A stretch of DNA of 64,000 bases from JAHDFB01 sp965658745 (GTDB lineage Bacteria; Bacteroidota; Bacteroidia; Chitinophagales; Saprospiraceae), in assembly GCA_965658745.1 (NCBI GenBank), contig CBFHTK010000003.1, forward strand, positions 395,196-459,195, read 5' to 3'. Positions within the stretch are counted from its first letter, which is position 1; the number at the start of each line of letters is the position of its first letter. Positions 26,484 to 34,643 of the stretch are shown here, one piece after another. The notes beneath the pieces are model-generated. The model had not been told where the DNA came from. It did no database searches and saw only the letters and a program-made list of their open reading frames with translations. Both the position numbers and the translations under genes were made by a program.

Positions 26484-26633
26484 CATATTTGTGAGCATGT
26501 TTAAATATTAGAAAAAGTTACTGTAGAGCCTATTAACAAGGTCAGTCGAAACATGCATTAAGCTGTTAACAAATTCTGCCCCGAAAATAGTCTAATCAAA
26601 AACTTACTTTAACATTTCTATAATCTAATAGAC

Positions 26634-27950
26634 TTACTCGTTTACTCGCTTAATCCTTGCTCCTAGAGCATTCAGCCGCTGATCAATATTCTGATATCCA
26701 CGATCTATCTGTTGTATGTTCTCTATTCTCGAAGTGCCATTAGCTGATAAGGCAGCAATCAATAAAGATACGCCTGCTCTGATATCTGGCGAAGACATAG
26801 AAATTCCGCGCAGTTGAGTACTTCGATCAAGTCCAATTACTGTAGCTCTGTGCGGGTCGCAAAGTATTATCTGTGCACCCATATCAATAAGCTTATCAAC
26901 AAAAAACAAGCGGCTTTCAAACATTTTCTGATGAATCAGAACACTACCTTTTGCTTGTGTGGCAACAACTAGTAGTATACTGATAAGGTCAGGAGTTAGC
27001 CCTGGCCAAGGTGCATCGTAAATCGTCAGAATCGAACCATCAATAAATGATTGAATTTCATAGTGATCTTGAGCAGGTATATGAATATCATCTCCTTGGT
27101 ATCGAAGTTCAATTCCTAGCTTCCGAAAAGTATCAGGTATGATTCCTAAATGCTTAATTCCAGCATTTTTTATCGTTATTTCACTTTGAGTCATTGCAGC
27201 CAAGCCAATAAAGCTACCGATCTCAATCATATCTGGAAGTATCCTGTGTGTTGTTCCTTCCAACTCTGACACACCATCTATGGTGAGCAGATTTGAACCA
27301 ACTCCACGAATTTGAGCACCCATACCAATCAACATACGACATAGTTGTTGCAAATATGGTTCGCATGCTGCATTGTATATTGTTGTTGTTCCCTCAGCAA
27401 GTACAGCAGCCATCAAAACGTTGGCGGTCCCAGTAACTGATATTTCGTCCATCAACATATACGTACCTTTGAGCTTGTCTGCTCCCAAGTAAAAAGTATC
27501 ATCCTTTTCATCAAATTTGAACTCGGCACCAAGCTTCTTAAATCCAAGAAAGTGAGTGTCTAATCTTCTACGACCTATTTTGTCTCCTCCAGGTTTCGGT
27601 AAAAATGCTTTCTTGAATCTTGTCAGTAGTGGTCCGATTAACATAACGGAGCCTCTAATTTTCTGAGCAATTGCTAGATACTCTTTTGAAGCAAAAAATT
27701 CAAGATCAATATCATCTGCTTGAAACTCCATGGTATCACTACCTAAATCTTTAACTTTTACTCCTAGGCCTTTCAATAAATCAATGAGGCGATTTACATC
27801 GAGAATATTGGGTATATTCTGTATAACAACGGGCGAGCTAGTAAGTAAGACAGCACTGATTACCTGTAATGCTTCATTTTTTGCTCCCTGTGGTTGTAGT
27901 GTGCCGCTCAAGCGGTGTCCTCCTTCAACAATAAAGGCTTGATTACTCAT
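26634..27950 (-). CDS. murA: UDP-GlcNAc 1-carboxyvinyltransferase, Cys-to-Asp variant
   Basis: MurA transfers enolpyruvate from PEP to UDP-GlcNAc, the first committed step of peptidoglycan synthesis. The 438-residue protein has the EPSP-synthase fold: LQPQGAKNEALQVI (about 18-31, with the Lys-Asn pair), IRGSVMLIGPLLTRF (about 98-112), PKPGGDKIGRRRLDTH (about 118-133), and PDMIEIGSFIGLAAM. The catalytic Cys of the E. coli enzyme (Cys115 in PGGCTIG) is Asp123 here (codon GAC at 27582-27584). Asp at this site is known from Mycobacterium and Chlamydia and makes the enzyme insensitive to fosfomycin. DUF4290 lies upstream on the same strand, about 200 bp away. Confidence 0.97.
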   Translation of the reverse strand: MSNQAFIVEGGHRLSGTLQPQGAKNEALQVISAVLLTSSPVVIQNIPNILDVNRLIDLLKGLGVKVKDLGSDTMEFQADDIDLEFFASKEYLAIAQKIRGSVMLIGPLLTRFKKAFLPKPGGDKIGRRRLDTHFLGFKKLGAEFKFDEKDDTFYLGADKLKGTYMLMDEISVTGTANVLMAAVLAEGTTTIYNAACEPYLQQLCRMLIGMGAQIRGVGSNLLTIDGVSELEGTTHRILPDMIEIGSFIGLAAMTQSEITIKNAGIKHLGIIPDTFRKLGIELRYQGDDIHIPAQDHYEIQSFIDGSILTIYDAPWPGLTPDLISILLVVATQAKGSVLIHQKMFESRLFFVDKLIDMGAQIILCDPHRATVIGLDRSTQLRGISMSSPDIRAGVSLLIAALSANGTSRIENIQQIDRGYQNIDQRLNALGARIKRVNE

Positions 27951-28104
27951 AAATATTAATTTCTAAAATTGTGATTCGATATGAAAGTTAGGACTACTCA
28001 CAACTACAGGTTGCAGGTAGATCTCGGTTCGATCAACTTCAGGATAGGACTCTGCTTATTAACCAACTGAAATATCAAATTGGTATACAAAGGCTCAAGA
28101 AAAC

Positions 28105-28131
28105 AAAAAAAAGGCGCTTTCTCAAGCGCCT
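28105..28131 (-). terminator. intrinsic terminator of the DUF4290 gene
   Basis: AGGCGCTT (28112-28119) pairs with AAGCGCCT (28124-28131) around TCTC. On the minus strand it is followed by a T-run (complement of 28105-28112), 21 bases past the stop. It implies murA is transcribed mostly from its own promoter. Confidence 0.88.
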
Positions 28132-28151
28132 CAAATATATTAAATATTTTT

Positions 28152-28823
28152 TTAATGTGTTGGCTTTCTCTTTTTGTATTGATTGCCTTTATTCTTTTTA
28201 TAATTACTACTACCACTATTTCTAGAAGACTTATTACGTCGATCCTTAGAGCGTGAATTTGATCTCCTGGCATTTTTTAGATAATCAAAAGATGCATCAT
28301 CAGAAATACTCAATTCACCTTTGGTTATTATCTTGATATCTTCCAAGACAGATTCATCATTAATGTAGTGATTACGATTCCACTGCTTATAGGCGGTTTT
28401 CATGTACGATCCAATTATTCGCACAAACTCTTGCTTCTTTGGACCATCTTCCATTGCAAGAGCTTTATTTATCAAGTCTTGAATATACTGACCGTAATGT
28501 CTATATCTACGAATAGGTTTTGGATACTCGACCTTCATTTTCTCCTTTACAATTGGAGCTGGCCTAGTAAGTTCAACTCCCTCTGGAACTTCCACGTCTA
28601 GTTCATAATCTGCAATTTTGAGCATGTGAGTCCACATTTTATCTGAGTACTCTTGAGTTTTGCGTTCATTAGTACTCATCTGAAGCATCATATCAACCAT
28701 GCCTTCAGCCAAAAACTGTCTTTTCTCTTTATCCTCAACTGTTTTAATATATTGAATCATTTCATGAATATTTCTACCATATTCAGGAATGATTAATTTT
28801 TCTCTTTGTGAATTATACTTCAT
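28152..28823 (-). CDS. DUF4290 family protein
   Basis: A 223-residue cytoplasmic protein of the Bacteroidota family DUF4290. It begins with the conserved IPEYGRNIHEMIQYI (about 12-26) and contains MSTNERKTQEYSDKMWTHML and PIRRYRHYGQYIQDLINKAL, then IGSYMKTAYKQWNRNHYIND. The last 40 residues are a basic, low-complexity tail of Ser, Arg, Asn and Lys (NARRSNSRSKDRR onward), which could bind RNA or acidic polymers. The gene is next to murA, an arrangement I recall as recurrent in the phylum and which hints at a cell-envelope role; direct evidence is lacking. A strong terminator follows. Confidence 0.9.
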   Translation of the reverse strand: MKYNSQREKLIIPEYGRNIHEMIQYIKTVEDKEKRQFLAEGMVDMMLQMSTNERKTQEYSDKMWTHMLKIADYELDVEVPEGVELTRPAPIVKEKMKVEYPKPIRRYRHYGQYIQDLINKALAMEDGPKKQEFVRIIGSYMKTAYKQWNRNHYINDESVLEDIKIITKGELSISDDASFDYLKNARRSNSRSKDRRNKSSRNSGSSNYKKNKGNQYKKRKPTH

Positions 28824-28901
28824 AAGTATTTTTTAATGTATTCATTGAAATCCTTTTGCTCTTATAGGAGCTGAGGATAATATTAAGCTTAACAACAAGA
28901 T

Positions 28902-30737
28902 CTACTCAACGGTAACTGACTTTGCCAAGTTTCTTGGCTGATCGATATTACATTCTCGTAGAACTGCTATGTGATATGCTAGAAGTTGCAGAGGAATAAC
29001 TGATAACAATGGAGTTAACGGATCAACTGTAGTTGGTATCTCAATTGTATAATCTGCAAGTTTTTTGATTTGGACATCACCTTCAGTGACTATGGCAATA
29101 ACTTTACCTTTACGAGCACTTACTTCCTGGACATTTGATAAAACCTTTTCGTAGGCTGCAACATTTGTTGCGATAACTACAACTGGCATGTTCTCATCTA
29201 TCAATGCAATAGGACCGTGCTTCATCTCGGCAGCGGGGTACCCTTCTGCATGAACGTATGAAATCTCTTTTAGTTTCAAAGCGCCTTCTAGAGCAACCGG
29301 GAAATTATAACCTCTACCCAAATATAATGCATTATTTGCATGTTGGATCTCTTTTGCAATAAACTGTATCTGTGCATCAATTTTTAGAATCTTCTCTATC
29401 TTACTTGGAATATGTTCTAGTTCGACCAAAATTCTTCGGAAATAGTCCACATCGATAGTACCTTTTTCATATGCTAAATGCAATGCCATTAATGTGAGCA
29501 CCGTTACTTGAGAAGTAAATGCTTTTGTAGAAGCTACTCCAATCTCTTGTCCTGCATGAATATAAGAACCGGAATCAGACATCCTTGAAATGGTGCTTCC
29601 CACATTATTCACGATACCATATATCAGAGCTCCTTTGTCTTTTGCTAATTTAAGCCCGGACATTGTATCTGCTGTTTCCCCAGATTGAGATAATGCAATT
29701 ACAACGTCTCCTTCTCCTATTATAGGGTTTCTATATCTAAATTCCGACGCATATTCAACTTCTACATTTGTCCGTGCAAGCTCTTCAAAAAGATATTCTC
29801 CAATTAGACCAGAATGCCAAGAAGTTCCACAAGCGATAATAATAAACCTTTGAGCATTTTTAATTTTATTCAGATTGGCTTGAATTCCACCTACTTTCAC
29901 AAACGCTTTCATTGAATTAATACGCCCACGCATAGCTTCCTTTACAGTAGTAGGTTGCTGAAAAATCTCTTTGAGCATGAAATGGTCATAACCTCCTTTT
30001 TCAAGCTCTTCTAGTCTTAAGTCTAGTTCTTTTATTGTGACTTGTTGAACCTTGTTCTCTGCATTAGTAACCTTGTAACCATTGCGATCAATGGCTACTA
30101 TCTGGTCATCTTTAAGATATATTACTCGATTAGTATATTTAATTATGGGAGTAGCGTCTGAAGCAATGAAAAATTCATTGTCCCCTAAACCCACTACTAG
30201 AGGTGAAGACCTTCTTGCACCAACCATAAGGTCTGGATTCTCTTCATCAAGTACAACTATAGCAAACGCCCCAACAATTTTAGTCAATGCTCTCTGGACT
30301 GCACTTTCTAAACTAAGGTTAAAGTTTACCAAATATTCTTCAATCAAGTGTGCAAGAACTTCAGTGTCTGTTTCACTCGTAAACACATGACCCAACTCTA
30401 TTAACGCCTTTCTCAGTGTTAAGTGGTTCTCAATTATTCCATTGTGAACAATTGCTACTCGGCCATTAGTTGAAAATTGGGGGTGTGCATTTACATCGTT
30501 TGGTTCACCGTGGGTAGCCCACCTAGTATGTCCAATTCCCAGTGAAGCCTTAAGGTCTTTATCTGCAGCAAAAGCTTGTAAATCAGAAACTTTACCTTTC
30601 TTTTTAAAAACCTGTAAAGATTTATTTAGTAAAGCTACCCCTGCACTATCGTATCCTCTATACTCTAGTCTTTGCAAACCTTCGATTAAAATAGGATAAG
30701 CCTCTTTGTCCCCTAGATAAGAAACGATTCCGCACAT
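28902..30737 (-). CDS. glmS: glutamine-fructose-6-phosphate aminotransferase (isomerising)
   Basis: GlmS makes glucosamine-6-phosphate from fructose-6-phosphate and glutamine, the entry to UDP-GlcNAc for peptidoglycan and surface glycans. The 611-residue protein starts MCGIVSYLG, exposing the Cys nucleophile of the class II glutaminase domain (about 2-220; GHTRWATHGEP at 73-83 and HNGIIENH at about 97-104). Two SIS isomerase domains follow (ACGTSWHSG near 305; SQSGETADT near 350; GRGYNFPVALEGALKLKEISY near 480) and it ends with the invariant LAKSVTVE. It is the last gene of an operon, 6 bp after the DUF4270 gene. No glmS ribozyme is expected or seen. Confidence 0.98.
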   Translation of the reverse strand: MCGIVSYLGDKEAYPILIEGLQRLEYRGYDSAGVALLNKSLQVFKKKGKVSDLQAFAADKDLKASLGIGHTRWATHGEPNDVNAHPQFSTNGRVAIVHNGIIENHLTLRKALIELGHVFTSETDTEVLAHLIEEYLVNFNLSLESAVQRALTKIVGAFAIVVLDEENPDLMVGARRSSPLVVGLGDNEFFIASDATPIIKYTNRVIYLKDDQIVAIDRNGYKVTNAENKVQQVTIKELDLRLEELEKGGYDHFMLKEIFQQPTTVKEAMRGRINSMKAFVKVGGIQANLNKIKNAQRFIIIACGTSWHSGLIGEYLFEELARTNVEVEYASEFRYRNPIIGEGDVVIALSQSGETADTMSGLKLAKDKGALIYGIVNNVGSTISRMSDSGSYIHAGQEIGVASTKAFTSQVTVLTLMALHLAYEKGTIDVDYFRRILVELEHIPSKIEKILKIDAQIQFIAKEIQHANNALYLGRGYNFPVALEGALKLKEISYVHAEGYPAAEMKHGPIALIDENMPVVVIATNVAAYEKVLSNVQEVSARKGKVIAIVTEGDVQIKKLADYTIEIPTTVDPLTPLLSVIPLQLLAYHIAVLRECNIDQPRNLAKSVTVE

Positions 30738-30743
30738 ATTAAA

Positions 30744-32126
30744 TTAATTTGGTAATGAGTAAGTAAGGTTCAATTTCATTGGGTACTGGCTGTGGCCAGG
30801 TCCAAAAAGTATTGACCTTTCAGGAGATAACTCAGGCACGGCTGCTCCTAAATAGAGCTTATTTACTTCTCCAGAATTCTCCTTTATTAAGTCTTGGAAG
30901 TACTGTGTAATATTCATAGTGTAGAATCTTCTTACGACTACACCGTTGCCGTCTAGCTCTTCTTGTAAACTTCCGCCATAGATTGTAGAAAGCAGATTTG
31001 TAGACTGCCCCGCAAAAATATCTTGAATCAGAACACGTTCGTCATCATCATCCTTCTCGAATAAAAATAACAATTTGATCGGGGAAAGTTCTTCATCGTT
31101 ACCTTCTAAAGAAGCCACTGTGATTTCTAACTCTGCTTTTTTTACTAGTATATTTCCAAAATTCTCAAAATTAGCGTGTGGAAACTCTATCATAGCATCT
31201 CCGCAACCAAAACCTTGTAAGTATAGTAAACTATCTCCTAGCACCTCATTATCTAATGCATTTTCGAAATCAGTCCCACTTATCTCGGAGGTCACATTAA
31301 CGTGCCGTACTCCGCCGAGAACGAACGGATAAAACTTTGGAACCGTATCTGTGTAATATAAAATAATCTTGTTTCCAATATCAGTCAAAGTTTTTACTCT
31401 TGCATCGAGTGGCAGTACACTTGTACTTTCAGTTTCGCTTTGAACCTTTATTCCTTTAAAGAATGCTCTAAAACTACTATCTCTTTTTACAGCCACAGTA
31501 TCATTAATGATTCTTTCAGCTAGTGTATTATCTAATCTCACGCGTATTGAAGGTGCGGTTGTCGTTGTATCACCATCAAAAATCACATCAAAATTCTGTA
31601 ATGACGGTCTGACTTCTTGAACGTCGCTGATCGGAATCATTGCCGAAATCGGATCGGTAGTATACAATTCCTCATTATCGTCAAGGTCTTGATCGATTTC
31701 AAACACTTGAATATTATGTTGAGCAGACGTATCACCGTAGAACAAACCAGAGGTCATGTTCATCAGCAAGACAATAGAATCTACCGTAGCATAAGAATTA
31801 GTATCATAGTTATAAAAAGAAGGAGGTACACTTGCAATTGATACCTGGAAATAGCTATCAAATTTCTTGAACCCAAAATAATCGTCTCTAATTTCTCCCA
31901 AGTACAAATCTTGGGATACACGACCAAAGCCATTTGTGCGAATACTATCTACACCCTTAACTGTTTTAACATTCATCGAAACCGTATCGACAAAAATCAC
32001 GTCAATACCGTCTTGATCTAGTAATTCTGATCCAACATCAGAAGGATCATTACATGAAAACAAAAATATGAAAGAGCAGATAAGAATGAATGCAGTTTTT
32101 GTATTCACTCGCATAAATTGTAGCAT
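30744..32126 (-). CDS. DUF4270 family outer-surface lipoprotein
   Basis: A 460-residue lipoprotein. The hydrophobic signal peptide ends in lipobox LFSC, Cys at about residue 25; a second ATG four codons later (32114) is an equally good start. The mature part begins DPSDVGSELLDQDG, the DUF4270 N-terminal motif, and has YLGEIRDDYFG near 75 and a C-terminal NKLYLGAAVPELSPERSILFGPGHSQYPMKL region. The family is largely beta-stranded and of unknown function, specific to Bacteroidota. It is sandwiched between the GT5-like gene (34 bp) and glmS (6 bp), and all three are surely co-transcribed. That linkage suggests a role in surface polysaccharide or cell-wall precursor supply. Confidence 0.9.
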   Translation of the reverse strand: MLQFMRVNTKTAFILICSFIFLFSCNDPSDVGSELLDQDGIDVIFVDTVSMNVKTVKGVDSIRTNGFGRVSQDLYLGEIRDDYFGFKKFDSYFQVSIASVPPSFYNYDTNSYATVDSIVLLMNMTSGLFYGDTSAQHNIQVFEIDQDLDDNEELYTTDPISAMIPISDVQEVRPSLQNFDVIFDGDTTTTAPSIRVRLDNTLAERIINDTVAVKRDSSFRAFFKGIKVQSETESTSVLPLDARVKTLTDIGNKIILYYTDTVPKFYPFVLGGVRHVNVTSEISGTDFENALDNEVLGDSLLYLQGFGCGDAMIEFPHANFENFGNILVKKAELEITVASLEGNDEELSPIKLLFLFEKDDDDERVLIQDIFAGQSTNLLSTIYGGSLQEELDGNGVVVRRFYTMNITQYFQDLIKENSGEVNKLYLGAAVPELSPERSILFGPGHSQYPMKLNLTYSLPN

Positions 32127-32160
32127 AAAATAGAAATCGTGGTCTTTAATAAAATGGCGA

Positions 32161-32976
32161 TTACTCAGCTTCGTCAGAGTCTTCGGTTAAACTTTTATAT
32201 AAACCTAAATAAGCCTCAACTAATTGTTCTTGGAACTGGTATTCCAAAATTTCTTTATCTTCAGCCATGTCTTTAACGAAATCATTTAATACTTCGCTTC
32301 CTGCAATAATGGAATCAGAATACATTGCCGCTCCATGGTTTAGTGAGACTTTATCTTCATGCATGAAGATACTAAGATCATCTTCAGTTAATTCGTTGAT
32401 CGTAGCTTTGCTTTTGAAATTCTCAACAAATGCTTCATCAATTGTATGATCGTATGCCGAATATATAATTTTAGAATCTTGGAAGATTGGTTCGTTATTA
32501 TAAACCTTCTTGAGGTACAGCGGTATCAAAGAAGTCATCCATCCATGTAAGTGAATAATGTCTGGTGGCCATCCGAACTTTTTAAGCGTTTCAAGTACAC
32601 CTTTACAGAAGAAAACCATTCTGTCTGCATTGTCCTCAAAATCCTTACCGTCATCATCAACGAATATGCTTTTCCTTTTAAAGAACTCTTCGTTATCAAG
32701 GAAATAGATCTGTAATCTATATGGTGCTAAAGTCGCAACTTTTATTATCAATGGAAAATCATCGTCATCAACAATAATATTCATTCCAGACAATCGCACA
32801 ACTTCGTGCAACTTATGTCTTCTTTCGTTAATTGTACCGAATTTTGGCATGAGAATTCTTATGTCCATACCCTTATCCTTCATTGAAGGGGCTAGCTGTC
32901 TAACAACATCTGAAATTTCAGAAATAGTAGTGAAAGGATCCATTTCTTGGGTGACATACAGTAACTTATTGCTCAT
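32161..32976 (-). CDS. short GT5 glycogen-synthase-like protein, probably non-catalytic
   Basis: A 271-residue protein similar to only the N-terminal half of bacterial glycogen/starch synthases. I start it at ATG 32976 (MSNKLLYVTQEMDPF), since this aligns with the synthase N-terminus; the frame is open to 33009. DIRILMPKFGTINERRHKLHEVVRLSGM, FFCKGVLETLKKFGWPPDI and HLHGWMTSLIPLYLKK match the family. The ADP-glucose KTGG loop is replaced by TTISE, and the whole C-terminal GT-B domain is absent, so glycogen synthesis is unlikely. The operon with DUF4270 and glmS is tight. It is often annotated as glycogen synthase in this phylum; a regulatory or binding role is my inference. Confidence 0.8.
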   Translation of the reverse strand: MSNKLLYVTQEMDPFTTISEISDVVRQLAPSMKDKGMDIRILMPKFGTINERRHKLHEVVRLSGMNIIVDDDDFPLIIKVATLAPYRLQIYFLDNEEFFKRKSIFVDDDGKDFEDNADRMVFFCKGVLETLKKFGWPPDIIHLHGWMTSLIPLYLKKVYNNEPIFQDSKIIYSAYDHTIDEAFVENFKSKATINELTEDDLSIFMHEDKVSLNHGAAMYSDSIIAGSEVLNDFVKDMAEDKEILEYQFQEQLVEAYLGLYKSLTEDSDEAE

Positions 32977-33104
32977 ATATTGTGATTCATTGTGAAAATG
33001 TAAAGGCAAAGTTTTTTTGGATAAACTTTCAGCAATACAGTGCTCGAAAGCTTAGTATAATATCTTTTGACCTATTATACTAGATCAAAGCTCTTTTCGG
33101 GCTG

Positions 33105-33112
33105 CAAAGATA
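33105..33112 (-). promoter_or_regulatory. -7 element for the GT5-like/DUF4270/glmS operon
   Basis: Minus-strand TATCTTTG matches TAnnTTTG. The leader would be about 120 bases; no -33 TTG is evident. Confidence 0.3.
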
Positions 33113-33280
33113 ATCATTTTTTATCTTTTAAAGTATACAGTCTATCTAAAACGCTGTTAATCAGTAATAGTGATATCTATTTTTGGAGTTCTTTCCACTA
33201 AGTTGTCTTGTCCAATAGCTGGAAAATGAAGTAATTTTTCGTATTCTTGATTATAGAAGGCAGTTATAATACAATTTACT

Positions 33281-33676
33281 ATGAAAGAGTGGGAATCTAT
33301 AATTAAGACTTTTACCAGCAAGTTTTCAGAAAAAGGCTTATTTAGAGTAATTAAGAATCAGGCCTCAAAATTGGGAAGTAAAGTTATTTACACTGCACTG
33401 TTACTATTCTATGCATACAAAAGAAAAGATACTCCTATTTGGGCTAAGAATATAATTATAGGGGCTTTAGGATATCTAATCTCGCCCATAGACATGTTGC
33501 CAGATTTGACTCCGATTTTAGGATATACAGACGACCTAGGAATATTGAGTTTCGGTTTGGTGACTATTGCTAGTTATATCAACTCTGATATCAGAACAGA
33601 GGCGAAAGAGAAAATGACTGCTTGGTTTCCCAAATGGAACAAGAGTGATGTTTTGGATATTGATATGAAACTCTAA
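33281..33676 (+). CDS. YkvA family (DUF1232) membrane protein
   Basis: A 131-residue protein with the DUF1232 core at about 60-95: AKNIIIGALGYLISPIDMLPDL followed by TPILGYTDDLGILSFGL, the signature SPIDLLPD-type loop and GYxDD. Two or three hydrophobic helices surround it. The family is of unknown function. The 271-bp upstream region is shared with the divergent GT5-like operon. It converges on the next gene with 6 bp between stops. Confidence 0.88.
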   Translation: MKEWESIIKTFTSKFSEKGLFRVIKNQASKLGSKVIYTALLLFYAYKRKDTPIWAKNIIIGALGYLISPIDMLPDLTPILGYTDDLGILSFGLVTIASYINSDIRTEAKEKMTAWFPKWNKSDVLDIDMKL

Positions 33677-33682
33677 AACATC

Positions 33683-34471
33683 CTATATTTTTAGACTTAA
33701 TTGAATCGTGTCTTTATTATCATCTTCGGTCTTATCCGAGGCAGAAGTATTTGTTTCTTCCTTTAAATCGATGATAGAGTTTTCAGGGGCATAGTTCATT
33801 GCTTGTTCTGTTAATCTATTTTCTGATGCTTTCAGAAAATCATTAATATATGTCTCTAGCTCCATTTCTTCATAGTCAAGATCATCAAGATCGTCCTTAA
33901 AGAAGTAAAACCAAAAGATAGTGCCCATCATAAATGCAACGATTACTGGTGCAAACAGGGAAATACTGCTTAATGCCCCAAGCAACAAACTTCCCGCTAT
34001 CATAATGAAAGGAAAAAGGACCATGTAGCAATTTCTTACAATGGTAATTCTAGCCATCTTAACCTCAACACCATGTTTTAGATATTGCATCTTATGGAAC
34101 AATTGTAAATCAAAAGACTTCTGCGAAGCTTCTAGATCATGCTCATGCTCTGTTGATTGTATTAATCCCTTTAGCGTTCGATTATAAACTATCTTAAAAG
34201 CCACAGCACCTATTATTAGCAGAAAGCCTAAGAAATAATATGATTGGTATACAGCAAGAATTCCTATAGCCAAACATACCGCTAATATCGACTTATGAGC
34301 GTACTGATAAAAAAACCTGTCCTTTTTAGTTGTCAATTCAATCGACATCTGATCTACTCTCGACTGTATAGCTGAAAAGGCTTCATTTCTATCGACGATC
34401 TTCTTATACTCATCAATACGAGCAAGATATCGTTGATACTTAGTAGAACCGTTTAGCAAATCCATAATCAA
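33683..34471 (-). CDS. four-helix membrane protein, function unknown
   Basis: A 262-residue protein I do not recognise. Residues 1-60 are hydrophilic and helical (possible coiled coil). Two hydrophobic segments lie at about 62-79 and 81-98 (ILAVCLAIGILAVY; YFLGFLLIIGAVAF), and another two at about 147-171 and 174-193 (MVLFPFIMIAGSLLLGALSS; FAPVIVAFMMGTIFWFYFF). The C-terminus is acidic (DDLDDLDYEEMELETYIND) and low complexity. The layout resembles a tandem-duplicated two-helix unit. It lies downstream of the flippase gene on the same strand, about 170 bp away. Confidence 0.7.
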   Translation of the reverse strand: MIMDLLNGSTKYQRYLARIDEYKKIVDRNEAFSAIQSRVDQMSIELTTKKDRFFYQYAHKSILAVCLAIGILAVYQSYYFLGFLLIIGAVAFKIVYNRTLKGLIQSTEHEHDLEASQKSFDLQLFHKMQYLKHGVEVKMARITIVRNCYMVLFPFIMIAGSLLLGALSSISLFAPVIVAFMMGTIFWFYFFKDDLDDLDYEEMELETYINDFLKASENRLTEQAMNYAPENSIIDLKEETNTSASDKTEDDNKDTIQLSLKI

Positions 34472-34545
34472 ATGTTTATATATTACAAAAATCTATAATA
34501 TAAATGGATTTAGCAACTGTTTGTTCGGGTTTTATGAAGATGTAG

Positions 34546-34562
34546 GGGCTTACGCCCAAAAA
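34546..34562 (+). repeat. dispersed GGGC hairpin repeat, copy 3
   Basis: GGGCTTACGCCCAAAAA; reverse complement T5-GGGC-GTAA-GCCC has a GNRA loop. It is in the intergenic region about 80 bases beyond the flippase stop. Confidence 0.5.
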
Positions 34563-34643
34563 CGCTAGTTCTTAGCGCTTCAATCAGGTCAAGTTGATAA
34601 TACGACAAAATGCATGAATCATTGGGAAAACGAGATAAAGGCA

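Noticed and set aside
28004..28273. Open frame of 89 codons on the minus strand overlapping the DUF4290 gene
   Set aside because: It starts inside DUF4290 in another frame, runs across its terminator, and has low-complexity sequence with no family features.
28824..28901. glmS ribozyme or other RNA control between glmS and the DUF4290 gene
   Set aside because: This stretch is downstream of glmS, which follows DUF4270 by six bases, leaving no room for a 5' ribozyme.
33010..33280. Possible small RNA or riboswitch in the divergent region before the GT5-like operon
   Set aside because: No stable hairpin with a T-run or known aptamer motif; only -7-like elements.
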